Shown: positions 41,763 through 54,668 of the stretch, piece by piece | How positions within the stretch are numbered: the stretch's first letter is position 1 | Layout: each line of letters starts with the position of its first letter | Made by a program: the position numbers and the translations under genes | Source: Paralvinella palmiformis | Taxonomy: Eukaryota > Annelida > Polychaeta > Terebellida > Alvinellidae | Length of the DNA stretch: 64,000 nt | NCBI GenBank assembly: GCA_025642065.1 | Contig: JAODUP010000660.1 | Span: 219,001 to 283,000 of the forward strand | Reading direction: 5' to 3' | The notes under the pieces: generated by a model | The model's input: the letters and a program-made list of their open reading frames with translations, nothing else | The model's database searches: none | What the model was told of the DNA's origin: nothing

Positions 41763-42885
41763 CTGAAAAGAAGAATTGAATATACTTTTGTCCTTTTGTA
41801 AATTATATGCATAATGTGTGTGTGTGGGGGGGGGGGTGCGCGTGCACCCACACATACAGAGTCAAATTCAGTTATATTAATGTCAGATTAAAACAATGAA
41901 AATTGGTTTATGTTAAGGTATGAGCTGGTCATACCAAAGCACTGATAGTTGATGGTAAGTTAATCAAGCTGGCTTGGTCAAATACTACCTTCATACCACC
42001 AAAGCATAAACTGTACACTCATATTACAGGACAACTAATATGATCTATACATAACAGTTTACATTGCTGCCATCCTAATTTCCTAAACAAATATATGAAT
42101 TTTGACAAAAAAGCATAATTTCTTTTTAAAGAAATTATTTAAAAAAAGGATCAAATTAATACAGTACACACTATTTTTGGCATAACGAATACATATTTAA
42201 ATATGGGATTTGTAAAACATACATAGAAAAACTATGTTGCAAGTCCATGTACCACATGTGAAAAGGCTAATTTATGCATGCAGCTATGAAAATTTTGTAC
42301 TACATAAAGGAAATGAAGCATAACAATTTGATACATTACATACAGTATATGATATTTAAATTGAAAATTAATACGTAATCCAAATTTATGTTTAAAACGT
42401 ATCTTGGTTAAAAAAAGTACAATACTTTTTTTAAAGTATATACACTGAGTTTATGATTACAGCACATAACTCACATTAAGACCATGATAAAAATGGCAAG
42501 CTGTGGATAATATTAATAAAAATGCCTATTCTAAAAAGATGCCTATTCCACAACTTGGATACTGCTGTCACTCACAGATGTCACCTTTGATGCTAAACTG
42601 GCAGATGGCGAGATCTCTATCACAAGCTAAATGCAGAGTAACATCTGCATGTATCTTAGTATTCTAGTTTAGGTCTTTTGAATGTGTATATTCAATATAT
42701 TGTGCTTCACAATATGCTGAACATTACAATTTGTGACATCATACACTGATATAGATCTATACCTGAAATAAGTAGGCAGGTTTTTTTTACTGTGAAACAA
42801 CCCAGAGTGAGTCTCTAATTTGAGTGATGTTTTATTTGTGTTATACCTTGTACCTTTTATGTCTGCGTGACTTGAATCTTGTGAG
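41763..42885. other. Upstream of known GLT8D1 exons
   Basis: A missing small 5' exon of GLT8D1 must lie here or further right. No candidate with start codon, phase and donor stands out. Confidence 0.3.
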
Positions 42886-42945
42886 ATGGCATGATGTGAT
42901 GTTTTATGGCCACTTTTGTGCACATGGTAGGCTAAATGTGCCATC
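42886..42945 (-). mobile_element. SINE family A fragment
   Basis: Contains ATGGCCACTTTTGTGCACAT and GGTAGGCTAAATG, the reverse of the family A 3' body. 5'-truncated; the flanking repeat is unclear. Confidence 0.65.
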
Positions 42946-43424
42946 ATTTTGCATGTGCCATCATTAAAACCAAACAAACTCAAGTGAACATTCACCTTCA
43001 TTGTATACAATAATGTCAACATATTTTCTTCTGGTGTAAACATATGGTCCACTCAGGACTCCACTGAGTTGTATGTGGATGTCAAACCACAAATATTATT
43101 GAGAATGTTATGCTTATATTTTCTAAAGATCCAGCTTAATAACAGAATGTGGATGAATAAAGGGAGGATAAAATACTGGACAGTAAGTAACTAAACACAA
43201 CCAATAGTCCTTTGAGCTTGGATCACATCATAAACAAACTGACAATTTATCAATAGATTGATCAAAAAGCTTTTAGAATAAATAAGGCAAGTTGTTAGAT
43301 TTATTTTAGCTATACACATTTGACTGATGTTGATAGAGACTAAGTTATTGTACTACATATCTAAGTTAATTATAAACAATATTGGCCACAGACTTCTAAG
43401 ACCTAAGTTTAAAAGCTGGCTTGA

Positions 43425-43530
43425 TTATATCTGAAGGATGCTTCATTCTTCACTTTGGCTTATTACCTGTGGAGGATGTTTGACACATTAAATTTATGGT
43501 GTGGAGAAAAATGGCTGAAAAACAACAGCG
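43425..43530 (+). mobile_element. Diverged SINE family A fragment
   Basis: ATATCTGAAGGATGCTTCAT, TTCACTTTGGCTTATTACCT and TGGAGGATGTTTGACAC follow the family A body order with many substitutions. An old copy. Confidence 0.45.
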
Positions 43531-43549
43531 TGTCAATCTTTCACAAATT

Positions 43550-43870
43550 AGAACCAATGAAGAAATCTTGAAGAATGGAGTTAAGACAGGATAAATTTGC
43601 ACTACTGCAGTAGTTGATAACTGGATTCAACTACCACAAGTATTAGTCTCCTCTGCAACAGTTCACAACTTTAAAAATCAGGTGGACAAGCAATGGACTT
43701 GCTGTAAAAATCTCCACTATCACAGAGATTAAAAGCAGTTTAATAACTTCATTAATCACTGATTTAATTTATATGGCCAATAACAGGGATTTAGGTCTAT
43801 ATGTATGTGCCCTGAACTAGTGCAGCAGTGGAGCATGGCTCAAAAGAGAATAAATATGGTTCAAAGATAG
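43550..43870 (+). mobile_element. LINE 3'-end remnant
   Basis: Plus-strand traces NWIQLPQ and FKNQVDKQW match the C-terminal W..LP......FK..LD..W block found after the RT of many LINEs. Stops present. Ends near AAGAGAATAAATATGGTTC. Confidence 0.55.
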
Positions 43871-44105
43871 ATAATACAGAAAGTTAATTACTGCCAAAGT
43901 CAAGGGCTCCAAGCATCAGTGACATCTCCGGCATCACACACACAGATACAAACACACACTGAATGTCTCACTTTTTTGGTAATTATATGATCAAAGTAAC
44001 TCAATGATCTAATCATAAAGTTTCTCTTATGATATATACATATAGAATAATTATCATAGCTTATAAGAATAATAGTTCCTCTGTTTGTTTCCCTCAAAAT
44101 TCTTT

Positions 44106-44108
<3 letters not shown>

Positions 44109-44149
<41 letters not shown>
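44109..44149. repeat. (AT)n microsatellite
   Basis: About 20 AT units. The overlapping ORFs are artefacts. Confidence 0.9.
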
Positions 44150-44153
<4 letters not shown>

Positions 44154-45995
44154 CATTAATCTCTGCTACATAATTAAATTGCTCTCCAGATATCACGCCC
44201 ACACTTGGACTTCGCAAAGTTTGGTATTATTTGGAAGTTTAAGCTTCTAAAACCCTGAGCATCATTCCGAAGTTTGGATAAACAAACCATTTCACCCTGA
44301 TTTTCTGGCTTTCTTTTATTGACAATGATATTGTAGAGGAGTCTAGGAAAACTCCCCCCATCAAACATATAAACAAGATATGAAAATGATTACTACAATC
44401 AAACACTAAATTCACTTTAAAATAATCCATCCACTTTTCATCTATAAATAATTTTCTTTATGTTCTTGTATTAAATCAAGGGATGAAAGGAAAACCACAC
44501 ATTTGATTGCAGTCCATACACTTGTCATCTAAAAATTGCAATTGAAAACTAGCTCATTTGATCAAAAACTTCAGTCAACTTCATGTTGCAATTAGTACTT
44601 TTAGAATTGCAATTGTCTAGAATTGCAATTTATACCATAAGGGCTGAGGGAACCCTGGGTACATGGAACTGTAGTTAGAATGGCAATCTTCTAAAATTGC
44701 AATTAATACAATATGGCTGAGTAGATTGGTTAAAGAAATTGGGCAACCATTGGTTGCTAATATTTTCTAAGAACCTGATTGGTGGCTTCCAGAGTCAAAG
44801 ACCTCCCCCGGAGTTTGCATGGATAATTTATCTAATACAAAATCCCTAGAATCCTTATGAACAGTAAATTTGTGTGTATTATTCGATTTCATGCAGAGTG
44901 GTTTTCAAATGTATAAATAAACATACATTGGTAGTAATCACTTTGATTTCTAGTTTATATATTTGACGGGGGGGAGTGTTCCAGAGGGGGCGGGGGCAGT
45001 TTTCCTGCTGCCATTGTAGAGTTATTAAATATGTGTTAGATTAGTCATTGTTAAAAACAAATGGACCCATTGGGTGATTAACATATTTGTGCCTACACGA
45101 GAGCAGGCTATTGCTACTACTTAATCAATCAGAAGTGGTGATTGGTAATATGAGGAGGAATGTTGTAGTAGTACCGTAGTTTGAAACAAAATAGATGATC
45201 TTTACTGACTGCTGAAGAGGAAACATGATAGTCATAGAATAAACCTTTTATACTCACACAGACACAAAAAAAGCAGTCTTCAATGTGTGGACATTATTAT
45301 ATCACAAATTTTTTACGTTTGATATGTTTTAGACCCAAGCCTAATAAAGTATGTTATGAGCTGATTTATATGAAAATTATTAGCAAAGAAATTCCTTCAG
45401 ATTTAATTGCCATGGTCCCTTCATAGTCCATTCCTTGATATGGGGGATAGTATGTCTCAGTGACCTAGAGAGCTATGTCAGCAGGAACTTAGCATTTTGT
45501 TAGGGACACCCAAGCTGCACAGGTCAATGGATAGACTAAAGGTTAGGTGGCTGAAAAGAAGAAGTTAAAGTTTAGCAATTTATTATAACAGACAGTAGTG
45601 TGATTCCACTCTGCAAACCACAAAGTAGAGAAACTAATAAGCATTTGATTGGCAATTGGCAGCAGCTTTATTTATATCAACAAAGATAAAATAAAAGATA
45701 AAAAGGGTTGTATTCTTTAGTTTTACACATCAGAACCTACTTGTTTAAAAAAAATAATTACATGTGATAATAAGTGCAAACAACTGAGTTAAATGTAAAT
45801 TAATGCTTAAGTCCACTGAAATATGAGACATTGAGCATGCTCTGAATATGGCTTTGTAAGTAAATATATGATTCAATCTACTGAGGCTGCCAATGCATTT
45901 CAGCTGTTGCTATAATTACATTGAATATTCACCAGGTGTCCTATGTATCTGACTATAATGTCTGTTTTTGGCGAAATGCATTGCATCAGTTACCA
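44150..45995. other. No recognisable gene
   Basis: AT-rich with scattered AGAATTGCAATT palindromic motifs (44600-44705). No exons supported. Confidence 0.4.
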
Positions 45996-47128
45996 ACTAC
46001 GGTCTCAGGTTAGAAACAGCTATGGCGCCCACTGTTAATAGGGGATGGCAACTTTTTCACTAACGGTAACTATTGGAAATCTTTCAGAAAATTATTTCAT
46101 ATTAAATGGAGACTTAGACTAATATTTCAGCTGAACAATTGAGTCTTTCCAAAAGGATTTAACACAATATTGATCAGGATATAATCCAATGATTGAGCAG
46201 ACCAATTTTCCAGATGAATGGCGCAGCTATGCCTTAGTTATTCATGTTGACTTGTAGGGAATTTTTTTTAGCATGGGATAATATGGATTAAATAAATGAT
46301 TTTAAAATTAAACTTTTAGTTGAATATAAATTGATTTTAATGAAGATTTTTTAAATATTTAATGTAGAGTTTTGGAAATATTATTTTTACTTGTATCTAG
46401 GAACCAATCATATATGTATCAGCTGTATATTATTAAATAAAAAATGTTATTACATTAGAATATTAACATTTACATGTAGCAAACATTGCATAAATGACTG
46501 ATTCAGAAAATAAAACAGTTCACTTTCAATACAAGATATAATAATAATAACATATATTTAATAAAGCGCCCTTACTAGCAGGAGCCATTCAAAGGCACTG
46601 TACAAATAATATGTAATATAATAATACCCAAATAATATATCTGTAAAAAAACCTGTAATGATTTATAAGATAACAATTATTTATCTGTGAAAGCGACCTT
46701 GAATAGGTGCATTTTAAGAAAAGATATCATGCATAAATACCAATGTTACAGTAATAATAGGAATCACCCATTGGATTATAATCTATGTGATCATTGATTT
46801 TATCCATTCAAATCATCATGTCAGATGGCCAAGGTTCTACAAAAATAGGTTTGAACTAGACAGGCCGGACCATGACTGTCATGCAAATTGTACTGAAAGT
46901 TACTTAGTTTAGTGACATATAGCTATTGGATGAAATCTATGAGATTTCTGTTAAATGCCAAATTATGATTTGGAGATCCGACATACCCTTAATGGACTAT
47001 AAATTAAATCAAAATATAGCTGGTGAATAGCCTAAATACAGCTTTTTAGTAAGACACTGATCAGCCACTACATGCATAAATCGCCATGCAAAACAGTGTT
47101 TCTTACACTTATAACCTGAGACCGTAGT
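45996..47128. repeat. Segment bounded by a 17-bp perfect inverted repeat
   Basis: ACTACGGTCTCAGGTTA at 45996-46012 and its exact reverse complement at 47112-47128. The 1.1 kb between has no transposase-like ORF but contains the (TAA)-type repeat at 46545-46700. It may be a non-autonomous DNA element with a later insertion. No target-site duplication could be recognised. Confidence 0.5.
46545..46700 (+). repeat. Dispersed (TAA)n-ended repeat, copy 2
   Basis: TAATAATAATAACATATATT, then AATAAAGCGCCCTTACTAGC, AGGAGCCATTCAAAGGCACT and ATCTGTGAAAGCGACCTTGA. The inverse of 31540-31705. Confidence 0.65.
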
Positions 47129-49189
47129 GTGAAATTCAGCCAGCTGAATTGGTCTATTCACTGACATTAGTTATACTGACAGTCCCATCAGATATATGTA
47201 CAGTGTATGCCTAGCTCCTGCACCTTCCTGAAGATGACTTTGGTGTATTCATACAGTAATGGAACAAACATCCCTTAACCAAATTATTGACAAATTTTAA
47301 AAACATATGGATTATTCTTAAGCTTAATTTATCTAAATGATCACATTGAAACTCCTTTGTAAATACCATTAAAATTCTAAAATATACCAATTTTTCTCTA
47401 GAATATATGACAGGGTCGCTGAATAGATCCAACAACTGAAAAATAATTATTATGCCACTTGATAAGAGTAAGATAAGAACTGTTTACAATATTTACAGAC
47501 AGACTGCAGTTATTAACAGTTAAAATAGCACAGAGACCCACAGGTTGATACATATACTATAGTAGTCCAAATGTATTCATGGCCAAAATGCATGTTGACT
47601 GTTCAGTTGCCCATGATGCATGAATCACAAAGTGACTGGACATATTTTTAATCTGGAACCAGAATTTAACCTACGATTCCCTAATTCTGTACTACTTCGG
47701 GTTGAATGTCTGTCAGTCTGTGTGAGTATAACTTTCCCAAATGGGCCAGGGTAGTTGTGTTGTATATGTTTCCTACCAGTAGTATGACTGTGTGACATTT
47801 TCTCCCTCCCAATTTAGGCAAGAAATTAATGACATCGGGGGTGGAGAGGGTTATTTCACATTGTTCATGAGTTCTTAAATATAAAAGCAGATCTATTATT
47901 CTATGTATAATAATGTATTGTCTTTAGCTAGAACCATTCAATAAAAGAATCTTCAGTTTACAATTAGTTATAATAAAATTAAAATAATAATTCAATAGAC
48001 AATTTCCACGACGCATGTGCAGTCCACATCTACTGTGGTGCAGGTCAGTGAAGCTGCGTAATAGCATGGAATAAAAAGTGTAATTCACTAATTGATTGTA
48101 AATTTACGTTTTACAGGATTCACAGAGCTAAATCGATCTACAAGTTATTGTAGCAGTTTCATTTTTATTAAATATAACATAGAATTATTTTTACCACTAC
48201 GCCAATAGATATGATTATTTGTATAGGGAAAGTTGACATTATATTTTTGCCTGAAAAATGACATGTTATTGAAAATAAATCATCAAGTTGGGAACTGTAA
48301 TAGACACATTATCAATATATGAAACATATTGTGATCTCTGTGATATCACGACTGGTAAAAGAATGTTTTTATGATATGGTTTAGCAAGCCCAGTGAAATG
48401 GACATTCACTAGATTAGGGCAGAGTCATCACAGAAATTGTCTTATAATGTAGTCAAATAGACTATTGACTTCTGTCTTATAATTAACTTATATCAATATA
48501 TAATATATACAGGCTACAATCCTTTCACCAGTCAAAATTTATGACTTCACCATTTCATGATTAGATTTAGACTTTATATACATCAACTTCGTCCCCTCAT
48601 GTCTCATTGAATGAGTCATTCTCTCCGAGCATTTTTTCCACTGGGCCCTATTCCAGTGTGCCTTGTCATCTTGTTGGCTTGGTTGTTCGTGGAGAATCTC
48701 CAGGCTGTCGCTTATTGAGCACAGCCTCTATGTTGTAGTGGTTGTGAAACCTCCTCCCCCACTACTCACATGGGAGCAGTACGGAAAGATTGAGCCGAAA
48801 TACCCTAAGGCTGGTCACTCAGGGTTTTTTTAACGTCCCCCTTTATTTTAAATAATTTTGTCATCTTGTTCAGTTGTTGACTTGTGTGGTATCTTTTTAC
48901 TGAGATTGAGCCAGTGCAGACACTGAGACCGCGGTATTTTAATAATAATTTATTAATTTCAAACTATTACTTATTTACTAGTATTACTATTAGATATAGA
49001 GTACAATTGTAACGATTTTGGTAGTATAGATCTAACTGTATATATATATATCATTTAAAGAACGAAACCTCAAATTACTTTTCATTATGATTTAGATCTA
49101 CTTACTTTTGTAATGTACTGTTTTCATGTTTACTATTTTGTAGTTAAGTCTATACTTATTTATATAATTTATCCTACGAATCCCACAAG
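47129..49189. other. No recognisable gene
   Basis: Intergenic or upstream intron of GLT8D1. The stretch 48590-48930 is less AT-rich but has no ORF with family features. Confidence 0.35.
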
Positions 49190-50075
49190 TACTCTATCAA
49201 CAAAGCAGATTCATGGCGCTTTCTATTATCGCTCAATGTCTGTCATACTATTTTCCACACAGTGAAATGATACATAATTAAAATGGATCTCTCAGAACAA
49301 GACGTACAAATTTTAGTATCCACCTAAAGGGTAAAGTGTTTTGTTGGGACAAGCCATTAATCCTCCCTCTGCATGGAGGTAATATATGTGTTTTTGTTTG
49401 GCTGTCTCATTTTCAGTAGCGTGTTAGGTTATTTTTCAAAATGTTGTAGATCTAACTGGACCATGGTGATGGTTCATAAAGCTGAATTAAGGTAAATATT
49501 TACACAACGCACAAGATGAGCACAGGAATATAATGATCTGTTACCGTAACGTCTTTTTATGACCTGACCTATATCTTGTTCCCAATAACACATATTAGCT
49601 CCGCCCACATCATATACCCACACAATACGCGTCGCCGTTGGCTATTAGATGAACCAGTACCCAAAGGGAACCGCCCACCAACACACAAGGAACTCCCATT
49701 TTTCCATATACACACTGCGAATTTGAAATTCACATGGATATCACATATATTAAATGCCAGCTTCACGATTGTTAATATCATCTTTATTAATTATCATCTT
49801 TCATAGCATGTTTGTCTCTTTTCCCACTGGGTTGAACTAAGTAAAACATGTCATACCACGTCCCAAACTCTCGATCATACACAGAAATGTGACCATTAAG
49901 ATCGCAGCTTAGCCACATGATTAACAGAAGGCTTGACCTCCATTATTATATCAAGCGGAATATGTGCCGTGCTAAATGTTTACCATATTCTCTTTTTACG
50001 TACAACTACAGGTGATTGCTGATTGTTTTGTGGTGTTTTATCCCCGTAGTTCGTTACAGTACTATAATTATCATT
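49190..50075. promoter_or_regulatory. Possible promoter region upstream of the THAP gene
   Basis: Contains a GC-richer block (49598-49690) with CGCGTCGCCGTTGGCTATTA. It precedes the THAP gene and might also serve the divergent GLT8D1 gene. A minus-strand ATG with a GTCAGG donor near 49575-49595 would keep the right phase, but its short peptide does not look like a typical cytosolic leader. Speculative. Confidence 0.3.
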
Positions 50076-53000
50076 ATGCCGGTCAAACGCTGCTGCTATG
50101 GATGTTGTAAAACGGACTCCAGGTATCCAGAACGAATGGTAGGGGTATTTTTTATCCCGTTTCCCAAGCCAAAGACCCAAATGGAAAAATGCTTGATCTG
50201 GATCAAAGCATGTGGGCGTCCTCATTCACAGTTCAGTGTTAGCCGCATAACAAAAGACACATATATCTGCTCCAAAGTGAGTAAACTATATTTGTCGCTT
50301 ATTCAAATAGATTAATAATACTAGTAGATCTATTTTAGTCTATATAGTACTTTAGTCTGTTAGTAGATCTAGTATTTGGTTAGTAATGCCATATCATAAT
50401 CATGACAATGATGAACAAATCACACAGCACAAAGTTACAAACCATGTGTTGACATGTATTATGAATGTTGAAATAAATGAATTGAATGGATGCCAACTGT
50501 ACTAAGTAACTTAGTACTGTAATTTATCAATTTAATTGTCCAATCTACTCATCATTATCATGATGCTGTAGTGTATGCATACATAAACAAGTTATTTGTA
50601 TACAGTAGATATATAGTCTTTCATGTTGTGAAGGAGGGAAATCACAAGAAATAAATTATAGAAAAGGTGAAAGATTTGAATGGAAAAAGTTACAACTTTG
50701 TACAATTATGCATGTTCAATAGAAACATTAACATGGATGATGGAGGTAAATAAACAATTGAATATCCGAGAGCAATGAATTGTATGCTATAGCTATGTAC
50801 TAAATTGTGATACATGGGCTGCATATAAAATACATGTAATTACAACTACAAGTTATTGTTGTATCACCATTCTCTCTGGTGTCTAGGTGGCTTATAATTA
50901 GACTGACGTTCTCAGGATGTCATGAATAAATATGGCTTTAATTACTATAAACAGTCAAAATCCCATGCAATTTCAGTCATAACTCATAATACATTGACAT
51001 TGGTTTACATTAAATACAACATCGCAGACACATTTGATTACATAACAGGAACATTTTTATATTCATGTCTTCAATACAGACAATATAGTCAGTTTCCACA
51101 TTTCCTCTCAGTAGACGACAGCAAAACTCCCAACTTTGATGCCATATTAATACCAAGCCTGTTCTTGACTTTACCATGAATTTGGCCAAAGTTCGAGAAT
51201 ATTCGCTCAGTTGGTGATGCAGGAGATTTCAGTAGGCAAACCAGAAAATGCAGAAAATCAGAATTCGATGTACTTGGTTTAATTGCCTCCCATCAAGTGA
51301 TAGGGTAAATGCTGAGTGGAGCCTTGGTAAAGTGTTTAAGACCACCTATGTTGTTCCTAGAGGTATCCAGAAACAGTCAGACATACCTTTTAGTTGATGA
51401 AGTATTTGCCAGTTTTGTCTTGCCTTGAAAGTGTTGCAAAACAAACCAAAATATGATAGATAGATGGATAGCAAAAATTAATAGCGAAATAATCCCTTAA
51501 TCTTTTGACTAACATTATGAATTAGCAAAGTAGGGAAAGTGTATCACAATTCACATGCGAGTTAATGCAGCAAATTGTTATTTGTATACTTTATAATTTT
51601 TATCAAAAGTAAGCGTGTTTGTTTGCTTTATTGTCAACTGTGATACAATTTGCATTTTCTCACAGTATATCTTGGCTGCCAAAGTCAGCAAAAGGGAGAT
51701 AATAACTGAACTTCTAATGCAGTGTATTGATATTGATACATATAGTGATTCACAAATTTTATCTTTAACTCACGATTTAGTTGCGTTTTCATTTCAGCTG
51801 GTTTATCTCAGTAAATATTGTTGTCCTCTCTTATTCTGATGTTAGCAAGCAGATGAGTGAAAGGTTCCTTTACATATTCAGCTTATGTTAGTTATGATAT
51901 TCAATGGATAAATCTTAGCAGGAATAAGGGTTGTAGTTCACACATATGTTGACATAATGTGCCCAAAACTAATTTGTATTATAGACCTGATTTTATGTAA
52001 AATATATTCTGCATCTTTTTTGTAATACATTATTCACCAAACAAATTCTATAGAACCACAATGTTCTTGATGACTGGCATGTTAAGTGTAAAACTAGTTG
52101 CAGGGTTGGTATGTTTCTTCCATGGACGGTAATAACCATGGTAAAAACAGGGTTATTTCTGTTATGGAAGAAATACTTTTTTCCCTTCCATTTTGGAAAG
52201 AAATGGAAGAAACCCCCAAATTTGACAAATACTAATATATTTTTCATGCTATTCATACACATATGCACTTTTGAAAATTATAATAGAATAATGTCCTCAT
52301 ATATGTTGGTTTGCAAAAAATCTTTGGGGACAAATGGAAGAGATTAAAATTGATTTGTTTTGAGCAACATATGAAAATACTTGTACCATAAATACTCGCA
52401 GTTAAGTCAATCTTTTAGGGGGGAAAAGGGAGTTCTCAGAAGCACCTCGACTTATATGCACATCATATTTCCTACCAGCTGAAGGAAAGATATTTTGGGC
52501 CATACTTAACACACAATTATGATTCAACCCAATAAGAGTCAGAGTTGGGACAAAATCGCCACATCGCTGCCTATTAATCCATCATTATTCAATAAATAAT
52601 GATTAATTTTCACCAAATTATTACAATTAATATTAGCTAATCTCTTTTAATTTCATCTTTATTTTATAAAGATGAATTATTAAATTATTAAAATTATTAA
52701 AAGATGTGATAGATGACAACTAACAATTCACATTTGTATCAGGGAACTGCTGATCATGGGATTCAGTAATTAATTAATTTGCATGGATCATTGGAATCCA
52801 CTTGTTCATCGATTAATTGCACAAAAACCCTTTAAAAACAGCCTCAATTTTTGTATTCCTCACTTCTTACACAACATCAGTACATGATTTGTTCAGAAAT
52901 GTTTCAACCAAACCATCACAATGAAGCACCTTGTGGCATATGCTCTACATCCCAGTTACAAGGGGGACTAAACTCTCGCCAGATCAGCTGATTATTGTCA

Positions 53001-54668
53001 CAGGTTTTCTTCCTGGTAAAAACTCATTTCTTCTCATTGGAAGGGAAGAATTACCTTTCTTCCAGGAAGAAACCCAACCCTGGTTAGTTGCCTCGTCCAA
53101 CCCCAAGCTGTTATTCTTGATATCAAGTGTGTGTGTGTGTGATAGAAATACTTATTATATTATCTGAGGGTGAACTGTTCCCATAAAAGTGAAATTGGCT
53201 CATATTAATACCAGCTCACCATCACACTTTAGCTTGGCAACGTTTTCATCATTTAATTCTGAATGGTTCCTTTGCTGCAATGGCCTACAGCTTTTGGTAA
53301 AATTGTGTGGTTATCATTTTAATCACCGCTGTTTCCTAGTTTTCCATGCCACTGAGCACAAATCTGGTGGATGGACCTAGTACTTCATATTTAAATTGGC
53401 CCAGTACCATTCATGACCTTACATTTGAACAACTTTATAATATAATCAGTGTACAGTCAGAGGAAGTCATTGGTGTTTCTTTAACCCTGACATGGAGGAC
53501 TTGTATTTCCTAGTTCTAGATCTAAATGGAGCAGAAGCAGCAGCATCTTTTCAGTGAGGGTACTTGTAGCATCAGGCAAACCATAAACAGGGATTTTCCA
53601 TTGCAGTGCTGCCAAATATAATTTTATACCTTTTCAAACTTATTTGCATGTCATACTTTTTTATATATGTATTTACTTTTTATTGGAATCAGTTCGATAT
53701 TGTGTACAGATTTATTCAAGATGCCATGGTCATTGTTTAGTAATATACAATGAATAAAAAGCATACATTATGTAATATATATTGATTAGATGCTATTCAT
53801 TATACATATCCCTTATGTTTAGATTTTAATACTTTGATGCAAGTCTGTTAACATAACTCAGTTAGCTACTGGTATGCGTGAATTAGCTCATGGATGTGAA
53901 CAGTAATTCAGTGTTTTCTTGATGTTCTTTGCTCCATCACATCTAGAACTTGGAGGCTAATTATGTTTTAGATGTTATGATTACCAAAAGTCAACATTCA
54001 GGAGCAACATATCTCTTGGGATTTTGAATACAGTGTGTAAATTAGTTTACTCTTAGATATTTTCTGTCACAAACTGGTAGGTAGAGCAAAATTAATACCT
54101 TTTTAATTTTCAAAAATAAGCTTTCATGGTCTAGGTAGGATGTTCTAAATGTGTGGATAGCTTTTTTTGAACAACCAGGAGCAAGGAAATCTGCTATTAC
54201 TACTCAGCTGTATGTATGCTAATTGCTATGAATGATAAGTGTAATATTAACTTTAATTATTCTTTATTTGATTTTAAACTAGCACTTCAAAGGAGAAAAA
54301 GGTCCTACTGCTGGACATCCTAACCCTGTTATATATGATGGGTCTGCTACAAGGAGAATCAGAAAGCCAAGAAAAAATAAACTGGAAACACTCCTGTAAG
54401 CATATAGGTTGTTAATTGCTATTTTATGTTAGTGTTCAAATTATTTATGTAATCAGCTAACAAAGATACAAAAATAAATTATGAAGTATTCTGTAATACA
54501 TTCAGTATCTGTATCAGTGTTTTGAATAGAAGGTATCAGAATGTATTAAACTACTATTATATTAGAATTATCTGGAATTCCACATTATATTTACATATAC
54601 ACTTTTATGTGAATATAGTAATGGCAATGAAGCTGGCAAAACAAACGTGGCACAGACCAAAGAAACAG
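50076..54668 (+). CDS. THAP-type zinc finger protein, 5' exons (incomplete)
   Basis: Exon 1 (50076-50276) encodes MPVKRCCYGCCKTDSRYPER, then FIPFPKPKTQ, CLIWIKACGRP and YICSK. Exon 2 (54283-54395) opens HFKGEKGPTAGHPNPV and ends in a basic run (RRIRKPRKNK). Exon 3 (54619-54668) adds NGNEAGKTNVAQTKET in phase. The Cys-Cys...Cys-His ligands of the C2CH THAP finger are all present only after splicing, the His lying at the start of exon 2 after a 4-kb intron. This THAP subtype is frequent in invertebrates and often fused to a transposase-like domain, so the missing 3' part could be one. No further exon was found before the LINE at 55.9 kb or up to the window end. Host gene or domesticated transposase: open. 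Confidence 0.7.
51089..51335 (-). pseudogene. hAT transposase C-terminal remnant
   Basis: Minus-strand SPASPTERIFSNFGQIH and KVKNRLGINMASKLGVL match the dimerisation block of hAT transposases (S...ER.FS.......RNRL....KL). Upstream frames are broken. It lies in intron 1 of the THAP gene, on the opposite strand. Confidence 0.6.
52101..53082. mobile_element. Non-autonomous hAT-like element
   Basis: Ends CAGGGTTGG (52101-52109) and CCAACCCTG (53074-53082) are perfect inverted repeats, with TTTCTTCC / GGAAGAAA just inside. Flanking 8-mers actagttg (52093-52100) and gttagttg (53083-53090) match at 6 of 8, as a decayed hAT-type duplication. GGAAGAAA-like motifs recur near both ends. No transposase. 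Confidence 0.7.

Noticed and set aside
49569..49806. Opposite-strand ORFs of 70 and 76 codons
   Set aside because: Mutual shadows in a GC-richer block, with no motif; more plausibly promoter sequence.
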